Shown here: positions 1 through 5,359 of the stretch, piece after piece
How positions within the stretch are numbered: the stretch's first letter is position 1
How the letters are laid out: every line of letters begins with the position of its first letter
Assembly: GCA_943913325.1 (NCBI GenBank)
Contig: CALTXP010000095.1
Location: 1 to 5,359, forward strand
Direction: 5' to 3'
Source: an uncultured Anaerococcus sp.
GTDB lineage: Bacteria; Bacillota; Clostridia; Tissierellales; Peptoniphilaceae
Length of the DNA: 5,359 nucleotides
Notes under the pieces: generated by a model
The model's input: the letters and a program-made list of their open reading frames with translations, nothing else
Databases searched by the model: none
Told to the model about the DNA's origin: nothing
Made by a program: the position numbers and the translations under genes

Positions 1-359
1 ATAAATTTAATGATAAAAAAGAATTTATATTGGATTTAGGATTTGATATTGATCAAATTGGAGAATCCCAAATAATCATTAGATCTATACCGCAAATATT
101 TGATGTACCAGAAAGTGATACTTTTTTTTATGAAATCTTAGATATTGATTTTAAAAATAAAAATGAAATTTTTTATAAGAATATTGGAAAATTTATTAGA
201 AGTAATATCTTTAGAAAGGGCCATAATATAAATAAAGATGAATCTATTAGTTTATTAAATGATTTATTTAAACTTGATAATCCTTATAAAACTCAAGATG
301 GTAAGTTAACATTGTTAGTTTTAAATAAAGATAGTTTGGAGAATTTTTTTGAAAGATAA
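1..359 (+). CDS. mutL: DNA mismatch repair protein MutL, C-terminal end (5' partial)
   Basis: The frame is open from base 3 to the TAA at 357-359, giving 118 visible residues; the gene starts before the window. A TTG at 30 lies in this frame but is an internal Leu codon, since the sequence before it (KFNDKKEFI) continues the domain. The fragment matches the end of the MutL C-terminal dimerisation domain: LGFDIDQIGESQIIIRSIP corresponds to the usual 'LGFEIEEFG...IIRGVP' strand pair, NPYKTQDGKLTLL to 'NPYTCPHGRPTII', and the final FFER to the conserved FxR end. MutL is the ATP-dependent matchmaker of mismatch repair, and outside MutH-bearing bacteria this domain normally carries a nicking endonuclease. 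Here the CPHGRP metal-binding motif (291-308) reads TQDGKL, and the expected ACR/ACK cysteine region reads NIGKFIR (180-200), so nuclease activity is doubtful. The frame is intact, so it is not an obvious pseudogene. The 3' end overlaps miaA by 11 nt. The family call rests on the C-terminal pattern plus the classic mutL-miaA gene order. Confidence 0.85.
   Translation, partial: KFNDKKEFILDLGFDIDQIGESQIIIRSIPQIFDVPESDTFFYEILDIDFKNKNEIFYKNIGKFIRSNIFRKGHNINKDESISLLNDLFKLDNPYKTQDGKLTLLVLNKDSLENFFER
338..342 (+). promoter_or_regulatory. Ribosome binding site of miaA, inside the mutL coding end
   Basis: GGAGA lies 6 nt before the TTG at 349-351. It supports that TTG as the miaA start: the P-loop begins only ten residues later, and no in-frame ATG lies between the TTG and the P-loop. 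Confidence 0.7.
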
Positions 360-1296
360 ATTAATAATAATTACAGGACCTACAGCTAGTGGTAAAAGTG
401 AAATAGCTATCAAAGTTGCAAAAAGTTTCAATGGGGAAATTATTTCGTGTGATAGTCAGCAGATCTATAAAGAAATGGATATTGGTACTAATAAGGAGTC
501 TGATTTCAGAAATATTAAGCATCACATGATTGATATTATTAATCCTGATGAGAACTTTACAGTTGAAACTTTTTCTAGTTTAGTAAAGCCTATAGTGCAC
601 GATATAAATAATAAGGGAAATATACCAATACTTACTGGTGGAACAGGATTTTATATAGACTCTTTACTTTTCGAAATGAATTATGGTAATACACCAAAAG
701 ATCCTAAAATAAGAAGAAATTTACAAGATATATGTGATTTAAAAGGCAGCTCATTTTTATATGATGAATTAAAAGAAATCGATTCTAAAACAGCAGTTAA
801 ATATCATAAAAATGAGTCTCAAAGAATTATTAGAGCTTTAGAAATATATGAGATAACGGGTAAAAAACCTTCAGAACTTAGGAAGGGTGATCGAGTTTTA
901 AATAATGATATAGAACCAATTTTATTTTTCTTAAATTATAAAGATAGAAGTAAACTTTATCAAAATATTAACAATCGAGTATTAAAAATGTTAGACGCTG
1001 GTCTTATAGATGAATTTGTTTATATAGTTAAAAAATATGAACTTACTAAAGATTCTCAATCTATGGCAGCTATAGGGTATAAAGAGTTATTTTCTTATTT
1101 TAATAAAGAAATTAATATAGTAGAGCTTGTAGATTTGATTCAAAAGAATACTAGACATTATGCAAAAAGACAAGTAACCTGGATGAAGAAATATAAAATA
1201 TATAATTTTACTCATGAAATTATAATGGATAATTTAAGTAAAAATGATGCTAGCGATATAATAATAAATACAATTAAGGATGTTTATGAATTTTGA
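349..1296 (+). CDS. miaA: tRNA dimethylallyltransferase MiaA (i6A37 synthesis)
   Basis: MiaA transfers the dimethylallyl group of DMAPP to N6 of adenosine 37 in tRNAs that read UNN codons, a cytosolic step that stabilises codon-anticodon pairing and is often followed by MiaB thiomethylation. The 315-residue length is normal. The order of motifs is canonical: P-loop GPTASGKS (10-17); SCDSQQIYKEMDIGT (33-47) with the catalytic-type Asp35; HHMIDI (58-63); TGGTGFY (96-102); the tRNA-contact stretch SQRIIRALEIYEITGKKPSE (157-176); GLIDEF (218-223); AAIGYKE (240-246); and NTRHYAKRQVTWMKK (267-281). The start is TTG at 349, chosen because GGAGA precedes it at good spacing and the N-terminus then fits the family. 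The gene overlaps mutL by 11 nt upstream and the PLP-enzyme gene by 11 nt (17 with the alternative start) downstream, so it is in one operon and probably translationally coupled. The hfq gene that often follows miaA in Bacillota is absent here. Confidence 0.97.
   Translation: MKDKLIIITGPTASGKSEIAIKVAKSFNGEIISCDSQQIYKEMDIGTNKESDFRNIKHHMIDIINPDENFTVETFSSLVKPIVHDINNKGNIPILTGGTGFYIDSLLFEMNYGNTPKDPKIRRNLQDICDLKGSSFLYDELKEIDSKTAVKYHKNESQRIIRALEIYEITGKKPSELRKGDRVLNNDIEPILFFLNYKDRSKLYQNINNRVLKMLDAGLIDEFVYIVKKYELTKDSQSMAAIGYKELFSYFNKEINIVELVDLIQKNTRHYAKRQVTWMKKYKIYNFTHEIIMDNLSKNDASDIIINTIKDVYEF
1276..1280 (+). promoter_or_regulatory. Ribosome binding site deciding the start of the YnbB-like gene
   Basis: AAGGA ends 5 nt before the ATG at 1286-1288. 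The other candidate ATG (1280-1282) shares its A with this site, leaving no spacer, so 1286 is the better start. The site lies within the end of miaA. Confidence 0.65.
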
Positions 1297-2563
1297 TGAA
1301 ATATATACTCATTATGAAATTGATGAGTCATTTGATAATTTAATAATAGATAAGGAAAAAAAGTTAACAAAGGAATTTAATAAACTTGAAGCTATAGCTG
1401 AATATAATCAACTTAAAGTTTTAAAATCTTTTAACAAAAATAATTTAAATACACAAGATTTTATAACTGCAACTGGCTATGGTTATGCTGATGTTGGTCG
1501 TGAAAAAGTTGAAAAAATCTTTGCTGATATATTTAAGGCTGAAGATGCTCTTGTAAGACCTAGTATTGTCGCAGGTACTCATGCTCTTTCATTAGTATTG
1601 TTTGCATTATTAAATCACGGAGATCAGATGGTTGCAATAACTGATGATCCATACGATACAATGCAACAGGTTATAGGCATAGCTGGAAATAAAAAAGGAA
1701 ATTTACTATCAAAAGGTATCAAATATGAAAAATTACCTCTTGATAATAATAACTTAATAGATTATAAAAATATTTCTAAAGTTGTTAATTCTAAGACAAA
1801 GTTAGCTTTGATTCAAAGATCAACTGGATATACACAAAGACGCGCTTTTACAATTGCTGAAATACAAAAAGCAATTGATGAAATAAAAGCTATAAATCCA
1901 AATACCATTGTATTTATAGATAATTGTTATGGAGAGTTTACAGAATATAAAGAACCTATTGAAATTGGCGCAGATATACTTGCTGGTTCTTTAATCAAAA
2001 ATTTAGGTGGCGGGATAGCTATCACAGGCGGTTATATTTGTGGGAGATCAGATTTAATTGAGTACTGTTCTAATACTCTAACTGCTCCAGGAATTGGTAA
2101 AGATGAAGGTTTAAGCTTTGGTACAAGCAGATCTGTTTTACAAGGCTTATATTTTGCACCTCAAATAGTAAAGGAAGCTATAAAAGTTGGTATGCTTTTT
2201 GGTAGAGTTTTTAATGACTTGGGTTATGATGTTATTCCTAAAGCCGATGAGCCTCAAAGCGATGTAGTTCAAGCAATAAAATTTAAAGATCCTGATAAAG
2301 TTATAACATTTTGTAAGGCTATACAAGAAGCTTCAACTGTAGATTCTAACTTAATACCAGAACCTTTTCCGATGCCTGGATATGAAGATCCTGTAATTAT
2401 GGCTGCAGGTGGTTTTGTTGAAGGTTCTACATCAGAACTATCAGCAGATGGCCCATTAAGAGAACCATATATAGCTTATTTACAGGGCGGACTTAATTAT
2501 TATCACGGAAAACTCGCCTTAAAACTTGTTTTAAGCCGTTTTAAAAAACAAGGATACATATAA
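1286..2563 (+). CDS. Methionine gamma-lyase family PLP-dependent protein (YnbB-like, formerly 'aluminum resistance protein')
   Basis: This is a fold-type I PLP enzyme of the Cys/Met-metabolism superfamily, in the branch typified by Bacillus subtilis YnbB (Pfam Met_gamma_lyase, once named Alum_res). Visible hallmarks, numbered from the ATG at 1286 (425 aa): ATGYGYADVGR (62-72); RPSIVAGTHA (91-100), which corresponds to the phosphate-binding turn; QRSTGY (177-182); FIDNCYGEF (210-218) with the Asp212 expected to hold the pyridine nitrogen; SLIKNLGGGIA (235-245) with Lys238 as the probable Schiff-base lysine; and the signature PMPGYEDPVIMAAGGFVEGSTSELSADGP (362-390). It is full length for the family. 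An ATG at 1280 would add two residues, but has no spaced ribosome site. Its place after mutL-miaA is typical of clostridial genomes. The physiological substrate is not settled: the name suggests C-S lyase chemistry on methionine or cysteine derivatives, but neither substrate nor metal-resistance role can be read from sequence. The stop codon sits in the loop of the operon terminator. Confidence 0.93.
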   Translation: MNFDEIYTHYEIDESFDNLIIDKEKKLTKEFNKLEAIAEYNQLKVLKSFNKNNLNTQDFITATGYGYADVGREKVEKIFADIFKAEDALVRPSIVAGTHALSLVLFALLNHGDQMVAITDDPYDTMQQVIGIAGNKKGNLLSKGIKYEKLPLDNNNLIDYKNISKVVNSKTKLALIQRSTGYTQRRAFTIAEIQKAIDEIKAINPNTIVFIDNCYGEFTEYKEPIEIGADILAGSLIKNLGGGIAITGGYICGRSDLIEYCSNTLTAPGIGKDEGLSFGTSRSVLQGLYFAPQIVKEAIKVGMLFGRVFNDLGYDVIPKADEPQSDVVQAIKFKDPDKVITFCKAIQEASTVDSNLIPEPFPMPGYEDPVIMAAGGFVEGSTSELSADGPLREPYIAYLQGGLNYYHGKLALKLVLSRFKKQGYI

Positions 2564-2577
2564 GTACCCTTGTTTTT
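2544..2577. terminator. Bidirectional intrinsic terminator between convergent genes
   Basis: AAAAACAAGG (2544-2553) pairs with CCTTGTTTTT (2568-2577). After one A/C mismatch, TAC (2555-2557) pairs with GTA (2564-2566), leaving a 6-nt loop, ATATAA. On both strands the A/T-rich outer stem supplies a U-tract. The hairpin overlaps the last codons and stop of the YnbB-like gene and the stop of the opposing recombinase gene, which are only 12 bp apart, so it very likely ends both transcripts. Confidence 0.8.
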
Positions 2578-3556
2578 ATATTTCCATATTAGATAAGGGA
2601 TTCTTATCTATTGCTTTTTTTAAATCTTCATCTTCAAGATGGGTATATATTTGAGTAGTCGAAATACTAGTATGTCCCAATATATCCTTTAAAGCCCTTA
2701 TGTCTACATTACCATATCTATACATCAATGTTGCGGCTGTATGTCTTAGCTTATGAGTAGAATATATGGAAGTATCAAATCCAGCCTTTTCTAAATATTT
2801 TTCTATAGTAGACTGAACTGTGCGATTACTAATACGTTTTTTCCTAGTTGAAACAAACAAAGCATCTACATATTTATCTTCTAAATAATCATTTCTTACT
2901 TTTATATAATGATGAATTAATCTTAAAGCATTTTCAGTAAGATAGATAGTTCTTTCTTTGTTACCTTTACCAATTATTGAGAAATGATCATTTTCTATAT
3001 CATCTACATTAATACTAACTAGCTCAGATAATCTCATACCTGTAGTTAAAAACGTGAATACTATAGCTAAGTCACGAGCTCTTAAAAAGTCATTTTTTTC
3101 TGTATTTATTACAGATATTAGTTTTTCTGTTTCATCTAAGGTAAGGTATACTGGTTGTCTTTTGCTAATTTTGGGATTTTTAAGCTTAACAGTAATATTT
3201 TTATCAATTACTTCAATTTCTTGATATAAGTAATTATAAAATGACTTTAAAGCTGAAATTTTACGAGATCTTGTAGTAGGATTATCATTCTTTTCATTAT
3301 CTAAATAAGAAAGATAAGAGTAAAAGTCGGTGATAGTTAAATTACCTAAAAAATCAGGATTTAATATTTTGTTTATCTCTGAGTCTTTAAAATTTCTTTC
3401 ATAAGATAATCGATCTCCATAATAGATTTTTCTTATAATTTGATATTCAAAAAAAACTTCCAAGTCATAAGAATATTCTTTAATAGTCGTTAAAGACAGA
3501 CCGCGGATGGATTTTAGATAATTTAAATAATCAATAAGTACAATAGGTTTAGTCAT
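2576..3556 (-). CDS. xerC: Tyrosine recombinase, XerC/XerD type
   Basis: This is a complete site-specific recombinase of the tyrosine (lambda integrase) family, 326 aa. The N-terminal SAM-like core-binding domain spans about residues 5-115 (RGLSLTTIKEYSYDLEVFF, then TRSRKISALKSFYNYLY); the catalytic domain spans about 135-310. All six active-site residues are present: Arg175 in TGMRLSE, Lys200 in GKGNKER, His268 and Arg271 in THKLRHT, His295 in ILGHTSISTTQ, and nucleophile Tyr304 in QIYTH. The compact size and motif spelling match chromosomal Xer recombinases, which resolve chromosome dimers at dif before cell division, rather than phage integrases with large extra domains. A stretch of about 30 residues in the N-terminal domain (41-70) is longer than in E. 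coli XerC/D; I recall a similar extension in clostridial homologues. ATG start at 3556 with AAGGAG upstream. It is convergent with the mutL-miaA operon and appears to be transcribed alone. Whether it acts as XerC, XerD or a single Xer cannot be told here. Confidence 0.9.
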   Translation of the reverse strand: MTKPIVLIDYLNYLKSIRGLSLTTIKEYSYDLEVFFEYQIIRKIYYGDRLSYERNFKDSEINKILNPDFLGNLTITDFYSYLSYLDNEKNDNPTTRSRKISALKSFYNYLYQEIEVIDKNITVKLKNPKISKRQPVYLTLDETEKLISVINTEKNDFLRARDLAIVFTFLTTGMRLSELVSINVDDIENDHFSIIGKGNKERTIYLTENALRLIHHYIKVRNDYLEDKYVDALFVSTRKKRISNRTVQSTIEKYLEKAGFDTSIYSTHKLRHTAATLMYRYGNVDIRALKDILGHTSISTTQIYTHLEDEDLKKAIDKNPLSNMEI

Positions 3557-3566
3557 AAATATAAAA

Positions 3567-3572
3567 CTCCTT
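3567..3572 (-). promoter_or_regulatory. Ribosome binding site of the recombinase gene
   Basis: Read on the minus strand, AAGGAG lies 10 nt before the ATG at 3556-3554. The spacer is slightly long but the match to anti-SD is strong, and it supports that start. Confidence 0.75.
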
Positions 3573-3624
3573 AAAAATCATTTCTAAATAAGATAAAGGC
3601 TGATTTATTTATAATATTAACTCT

Positions 3625-3652
3625 ATTGTACCTCTATTATTATTTTATACAA
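3625..3652 (-). promoter_or_regulatory. Possible promoter of the recombinase gene
   Basis: On the minus strand, TTGTAT (3652-3647) is followed after 16 nt by TACAAT (3630-3625), a 5/6 match to the sigma-A -10 box; the -35 matches only TTG. Transcription would start near 3618, giving a leader of about 60 nt. The region is so AT-rich that other pairs can be drawn, for example a TATTAT at 3616-3611 without a good -35. A heptamer, AATAGAG on the minus strand, occurs on both sides of the proposed -10 (3638-3632 and 3627-3621, 11 bp apart). The -35 touches the end of the neighbouring inverted repeat. Confidence 0.35.
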
Positions 3653-3686
3653 TTATTGCACAAAATTATTATTTTGTGCAATAATT
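3651..3686. repeat. Perfect 16-bp inverted repeat upstream of the recombinase gene
   Basis: The left arm AATTATTGCACAAAAT (3651-3666) and right arm ATTTTGTGCAATAATT (3671-3686) are exact reverse complements around a TATT centre. Four more pairs (TATA/TATA) can form outward if C3650 bulges. No U-tract follows on either strand, so it is a poor terminator. The central 28 bp (3655-3682) divides into 11-6-11, the layout of a Xer recombination site; the right half TTTTGTGCAAT shares 7 of 11 positions with the B. subtilis dif half TTATGTAAACT as I recall it. It may instead be an operator, since it abuts the possible recombinase promoter. The repeat is certain; its role is not. Confidence 0.9.
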
Positions 3687-3773
3687 TATATGAGTATTTA
3701 CATTATTTTTCTCTTCCCTATAGCCATAATCATTATTAAACTTTATTAACTACCAATTTATTTTGAAGCAATC

Positions 3774-3800
3774 AAAAACTGCCTTTAATAGGCAGTTTTG
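3774..3800 (-). terminator. Intrinsic terminator of rny
   Basis: AAAACTGCCT (3775-3784) and AGGCAGTTTT (3790-3799) form a 10-bp stem with a 5-nt loop and a GC-rich core. Read on the minus strand, it begins about 30 nt after the rny stop and ends in a run of five T. It also has a T-rich tail on the plus strand (TTTTGTTTT, 3796-3804), so it could stop transcription in both directions. It marks rny as the last gene of its transcript and separates it from the recombinase gene. Confidence 0.85.
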
Positions 3801-3828
3801 TTTTAATCTTTTCATTATGACTAATAAA

Positions 3829-5359
3829 TTATCTTGCATATTCAATTGCATTTGATTCTCTTAGCACGTTAACTTTAATTTCACCCGGATATTCTAATTC
3901 ATCTTCAACTTTTTTTGCAATCTCTCTAGCAACTACAATCATTTCATCATCAGATATCTTATCCGGTTTAACCATTATTCTTAACTCACGACCCGCTTGA
4001 AGAGCAAATGATTTTTCTATCCCATTATAGGAATTAGCTATAGCTTCTAGACTTTCAAGCCTTTTAATATAGTTTTCTAAGCTTTCACGTCTTGCTCCAG
4101 GTCTAGCAGCAGATATTGCGTCCGCAGTCTGTACAAGTATTGATTCTACACAATTTGGTTCTATTTCACCATGATGAGATTGTATAGCATTTACAACATA
4201 CTTGTTTTCACCGTATCTTGTGGCAACATCAACTCCTAATTGAACATGTGTGCCCTCTAATTCATGATCTATAGCTTTGCCTATATCATGTAAAAGACCT
4301 CCACGTCTAGCTATTTGTGCGTCTGCACCAATTTCTTCAGCTAGCATTCCAGCAATGTTAGCTACTTCTACCGAATGTTTCATAATATTTTGTCCATAGC
4401 TTGTTCTGTATTTCATCTTACCAACTAACTTCACTAGTTGAGGATGTAAATTATGAACTCCCGCAGCTTCAGTAGATATTTCACCATCTTCGATCATTCT
4501 TTGTTCAATTTCTTCTTCAGACTTTTGCAAAGTTTCTTCTATTCTTGAAGGATTAATACGTCCATCTTGAATCAATCTTTCTAAAGCTACTTTTGCAATT
4601 TCACGTCTTACAGGTTCAAATGATGATATTACAACTGCCTCTGGAGTATCATCAATAATAAGATCAACACCAGCTAGCTGTTCAAAGGCTCTTATATTTC
4701 TACCTTCTCGGCCGATAATTCGACCTTTCATTTCATCATTTGGTAAAGTAACTACTGATACAGTATTTTCAGCTACTTGATCTGCTGCATATCTTTGTAT
4801 TGTTGTAGCTAGAATTTCAGTAGCTATTTTTTTACTTTCAGATTTTATTTTTTCCTCAGCTTCTTTTATGAGCTTAGCTGATTCATGGACAGTATCTTTT
4901 TTAACGTTTTCTAAGATAATTTCTTTAGCTTCACTATTGGTAAGGCCTGCAATTTTTTGTAGTTCTAATTGTTGTTGAGCAATCAGTTTATCAATGCTGT
5001 CTTCTTTTTGTTTTAACCTCTTCTGATCACTAGAGATTTGATCAGCCTTCTTGTCAATCAATAAAGCTCTATTGTCAAGACTTTCTTCTTTTTTAAATAG
5101 ACGAGATTCTTTCTTATCAAGTTCTTCTCCTCTTTTGCTTAACTTCTTATCATTTTCTAATCTTAATTGAGATATTTCATCTTTTGCTTCAACAAGACTC
5201 TCACGTCTAAGTGTTTCTGCTTGCTTATTAGCATCTTCAATTATTTGACGACTTAGTTCATCTGCTGAGCCTATCTTTTTTTCACTAGATTTTTTTTGAT
5301 AAATGAAGCCTAAAATAAAAGCTAACAATACGAAGGCGACAGTAATGATTATAAAAACT
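3829..5359 (-). CDS. rny: Ribonuclease Y (5' end beyond the window)
   Basis: RNase Y is the membrane-anchored endoribonuclease that starts decay of many mRNAs in Bacillota. The frame is open to the right edge and 509 residues are visible, against 520 in B. subtilis, so only a few N-terminal residues are missing. The domains follow the family order, numbered from the first visible residue: a transmembrane anchor VFIIITVAFVLLAFILGFIY (1-20); a long charged Lys/Glu-rich coiled coil (about 30-190), with IIEDANKQAETLRRESLVEA typical of the family; a KH RNA-binding domain with GxxG in IIGREGRNIRAF (214-225); and an HD metal-dependent phosphohydrolase domain with His328, the His357-Asp358 pair in LLHDIGKA, His395-His396 and Asp413 in TADAIS. 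All catalytic residues are present. A TTG at 5328 could be mistaken for the start, but it encodes a Leu in the middle of the membrane helix and using it would destroy the anchor. The downstream neighbour is a terminator, not ymdB as in Bacillus. Confidence 0.97.
   Translation of the reverse strand, partial: VFIIITVAFVLLAFILGFIYQKKSSEKKIGSADELSRQIIEDANKQAETLRRESLVEAKDEISQLRLENDKKLSKRGEELDKKESRLFKKEESLDNRALLIDKKADQISSDQKRLKQKEDSIDKLIAQQQLELQKIAGLTNSEAKEIILENVKKDTVHESAKLIKEAEEKIKSESKKIATEILATTIQRYAADQVAENTVSVVTLPNDEMKGRIIGREGRNIRAFEQLAGVDLIIDDTPEAVVISSFEPVRREIAKVALERLIQDGRINPSRIEETLQKSEEEIEQRMIEDGEISTEAAGVHNLHPQLVKLVGKMKYRTSYGQNIMKHSVEVANIAGMLAEEIGADAQIARRGGLLHDIGKAIDHELEGTHVQLGVDVATRYGENKYVVNAIQSHHGEIEPNCVESILVQTADAISAARPGARRESLENYIKRLESLEAIANSYNGIEKSFALQAGRELRIMVKPDKISDDEMIVVAREIAKKVEDELEYPGEIKVNVLRESNAIEYAR

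Noticed and set aside
30..32. TTG as the start of a separate 109-residue protein
   Set aside because: The frame is open to the left edge and the residues before it continue the MutL domain; there is no ribosome site.
1..359. mutL as a decaying pseudogene
   Set aside because: Despite altered motifs the reading frame is intact to a normal C-terminal end, and a functional downstream gene is coupled to it.
1280..1282. ATG as start of the YnbB-like gene
   Set aside because: It has no spacer from the AAGGA site, while the ATG six bases later has a 5-nt spacer. The difference is only two residues.
2576..3556. Recombinase as part of a phage or integrative element
   Set aside because: No excisionase, att-like direct repeats, tRNA target or cargo genes are visible, and the protein has the compact Xer layout.
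3585..3611. TAAATAA/TTATTTA hairpin in the recombinase leader
   Set aside because: It has seven A/T-only pairs with a 13-nt loop; this is weak and expected by chance at this base composition. It does not resemble a riboswitch.
3651..3686. Palindrome read as a rho-independent terminator
   Set aside because: No run of T follows on either strand, and no gene ends next to it; rny already has its own terminator at 3774-3800.
3698..3733. 11-codon minus-strand micro-ORF (MIMAIGKRKIM) in the intergenic region
   Set aside because: There is no ribosome site upstream, it is very short, and such ORFs arise by chance in AT-rich DNA.

Overview
This is an AT-rich window (roughly 30% GC by eye) with short intergenic gaps, Shine-Dalgarno-type ribosome sites, two TTG starts or start-like codons and many AGA/ATA codons. 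The gene set (MutL, MiaA, a YnbB-like PLP enzyme, a Xer-type recombinase, and the membrane-anchored RNase Y) points to a low-GC Bacillota chromosome. The XerC-like and YnbB-like proteins look clostridial; an anaerobic coccus of the Tissierellia/Peptoniphilaceae type would fit, but that family-level guess is inference. No mobile element, CRISPR array, rRNA or tRNA is visible; this is mostly core chromosome.

Layout. Positions 1-2563 (+) hold the tail of a compact operon: the 3' end of mutL (mismatch repair; it runs off the left edge), miaA (tRNA isopentenyl-adenosine modification) and a methionine gamma-lyase-family (YnbB-like) PLP enzyme. The genes overlap by 11 nt at both junctions if the better-supported starts are used, so translational coupling is likely. 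The operon ends in a hairpin (about 2544-2577) that also serves the convergent gene on the other strand. Positions 2576-3556 (-) hold a complete tyrosine recombinase of the XerC/XerD type. A 272-bp intergenic stretch follows (3557-3828). It contains the recombinase's ribosome site and a possible promoter, a perfect 16-bp inverted repeat, and the terminator of the next gene. Positions 3829-5359 (-) hold rny (RNase Y), whose first few codons lie beyond the right edge.

Functionally these are housekeeping genes: DNA repair, tRNA modification, amino-acid-type PLP chemistry, site-specific recombination (probably chromosome dimer resolution) and mRNA turnover. I see no clear undescribed multi-gene system. 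The two observations most worth checking are (1) the MutL C-terminal domain, where the conserved metal-binding motif CPHGRP reads TQDGKL and the upstream ACR/ACK-type cysteine is absent, suggesting loss of endonuclease activity; and (2) the perfect palindrome about 95 bp upstream of the recombinase gene. Its central 28 bp has 11-6-11 geometry with partial likeness to a dif site, but it could equally be an operator.
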